This document shows, one piece after another, positions 40,940-41,231 of a DNA stretch of 41,231 bases; within the stretch, counting starts at the first letter, position 1; every line of letters starts with the position of its first letter. Under the pieces are notes generated by a model, which saw nothing but the letters and a program-made list of their open reading frames with translations, was not told where the DNA came from and did not search any database. Source of the stretch: an uncultured Subdoligranulum sp. (lineage in GTDB: Bacteria > Bacillota > Clostridia > Oscillospirales > Ruminococcaceae). The stretch lies in the NCBI GenBank assembly GCA_900545545.1, contig UQZO01000017.1:1-41231 (forward strand), read 5' to 3'. Both the position numbers and the translations under genes were made by a program.

Positions 40940-41231
40940 TCAGTCGTCCCAATCGTCGTCATCGTCGTCATCGTAGAGATCGTCGTGGTCGTCGTCGTAG
41001 AGATCATCGTCATAGATGTCATCGTCGTAGAGGTCGTCGTGGTCGTCATCATAGATGTCATCGTCGTAGAGGTCATCATCATCGTCGTGATCGTCGTCAT
41101 AGAGGTCATCATCGTAGTCGTCATATACGTCGTCATCATAGAGATCGTCGTAATCGTCGTAAATGTCGTCATCGTAGAGATCGTCGTGGTCGTCGTCGTA
41201 GAGATCATCGTCATAGATGTCATCGTCGTAG
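40940..41231 (-). CDS. C-terminus of an extremely aspartate-rich repeat protein (cut by right edge)
   Basis: Minus-strand frame, open from the window edge to a TGA at 40942-40940, 96 residues visible. Almost every residue is Asp, punctuated by Leu-Tyr, Ile-Tyr, Val-Tyr or His at regular places: the unit reads roughly DLYDDDHDDLYDDDIYDD and recurs with variants. The end is a pure Asp run with a single Trp (DDWDD). Charge is extreme and no fold is expected; calcium or cation binding, a surface tail, or a nucleic-acid mimic are possible. The other frames of this GAC/GAT repeat are also open but give Thr/Met-only sequence. The Asp frame is chosen because it has the natural stop 45 nt before the terminator and synonymous GAC/GAT and TAC/TAT variation. 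The N-terminus, and so the identity, lies outside. Confidence 0.7.
   Translation of the reverse strand, partial: YDDDIYDDDLYDDDHDDLYDDDIYDDYDDLYDDDVYDDYDDDLYDDDHDDDDDLYDDDIYDDDHDDLYDDDIYDDDLYDDDHDDLYDDDDDDDWDD

Noticed and set aside
40894..41223. Thr/Met-only reading frame over the right-edge repeat
   Set aside because: It is the shifted frame of the GAC/GAT repeat; the Asp frame has the natural stop and synonymous codon variation.
40940..41231. CRISPR array
   Set aside because: The repeats are short, degenerate, contiguous and in frame, without unique spacers of constant length.

Overview
The window reads as chromosomal DNA of a GC-rich gut Firmicute of the Oscillospiraceae (Faecalibacterium / Gemmiger / Subdoligranulum type). 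This is inferred from the Shine-Dalgarno-dependent starts (AAGGAG/GGAGG, many GTG and one likely TTG start), the mid-50s GC by eye, Gram-positive regulator families (PadR, MarR, TetR, AraC) and a very glycosidase-rich gene content. No gene here fixes the species.

Layout. 1-2.5 kb: the 5' part of a DinG-type Fe-S helicase running off the left edge, a hairpin-rich spacer and a small DeoR-like HTH gene. 2.7-8 kb: a leftward L-rhamnose operon (rhaB rhamnulokinase, an AraA-fold isomerase, rhaD aldolase, fucO lactaldehyde reductase) ending in a clear terminator. 8-11.4 kb: an AraC regulator and a GH3 beta-glucosidase behind a good sigma-A promoter. 11.6-19 kb: a leftward glycoside operon (GPH symporter, GH2, GH43 with F5/8C domain, TIM-barrel isomerase/epimerase, SDR dehydrogenase) with a strong hairpin between the symporter and the enzymes. 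19.2-21.8 kb: divergent GH1 beta-glucosidase and a second AraC regulator. 21.9-24 kb: TetR/MATE efflux pair. 24.1-26.8 kb: GH78 alpha-L-rhamnosidase, which would supply rhamnose to the operon at 3-8 kb. 26.9-33.8 kb: a leftward set of GH43-CBM6, SGNH esterase, NodB-type deacetylase and GH2, with a divergent AraC regulator. It looks like a depolymerisation set for a decorated, acetylated plant polysaccharide.

33.8-41.2 kb is more heterogeneous. It holds a palindrome-rich spacer, tRNA-Lys(CUU), a C-terminally short surface-protein remnant, a DUF1846 protein, a PadR/DUF1700-DUF4097 pair, an IS200-type insertion sequence, a MarR/YczE-type membrane protein pair, and at the right edge the C-terminus of an extremely aspartate-rich repeat protein.

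How the genes work together: extracellular or imported glycosides are trimmed by GH78, GH43, GH2, GH1 and GH3 enzymes. Rhamnose goes through isomerase, kinase and aldolase to DHAP and L-lactaldehyde, and FucO reduces the lactaldehyde to 1,2-propanediol. Three AraC-type activators each sit beside a glycosidase group and probably control it. The most checkable novelties are the AraA-family isomerase where a RhaA would be expected, the Asp-repeat protein, the palindromic element next to tRNA-Lys, and a helical C-terminal tail shared by the GH3 and one GH2 enzyme.
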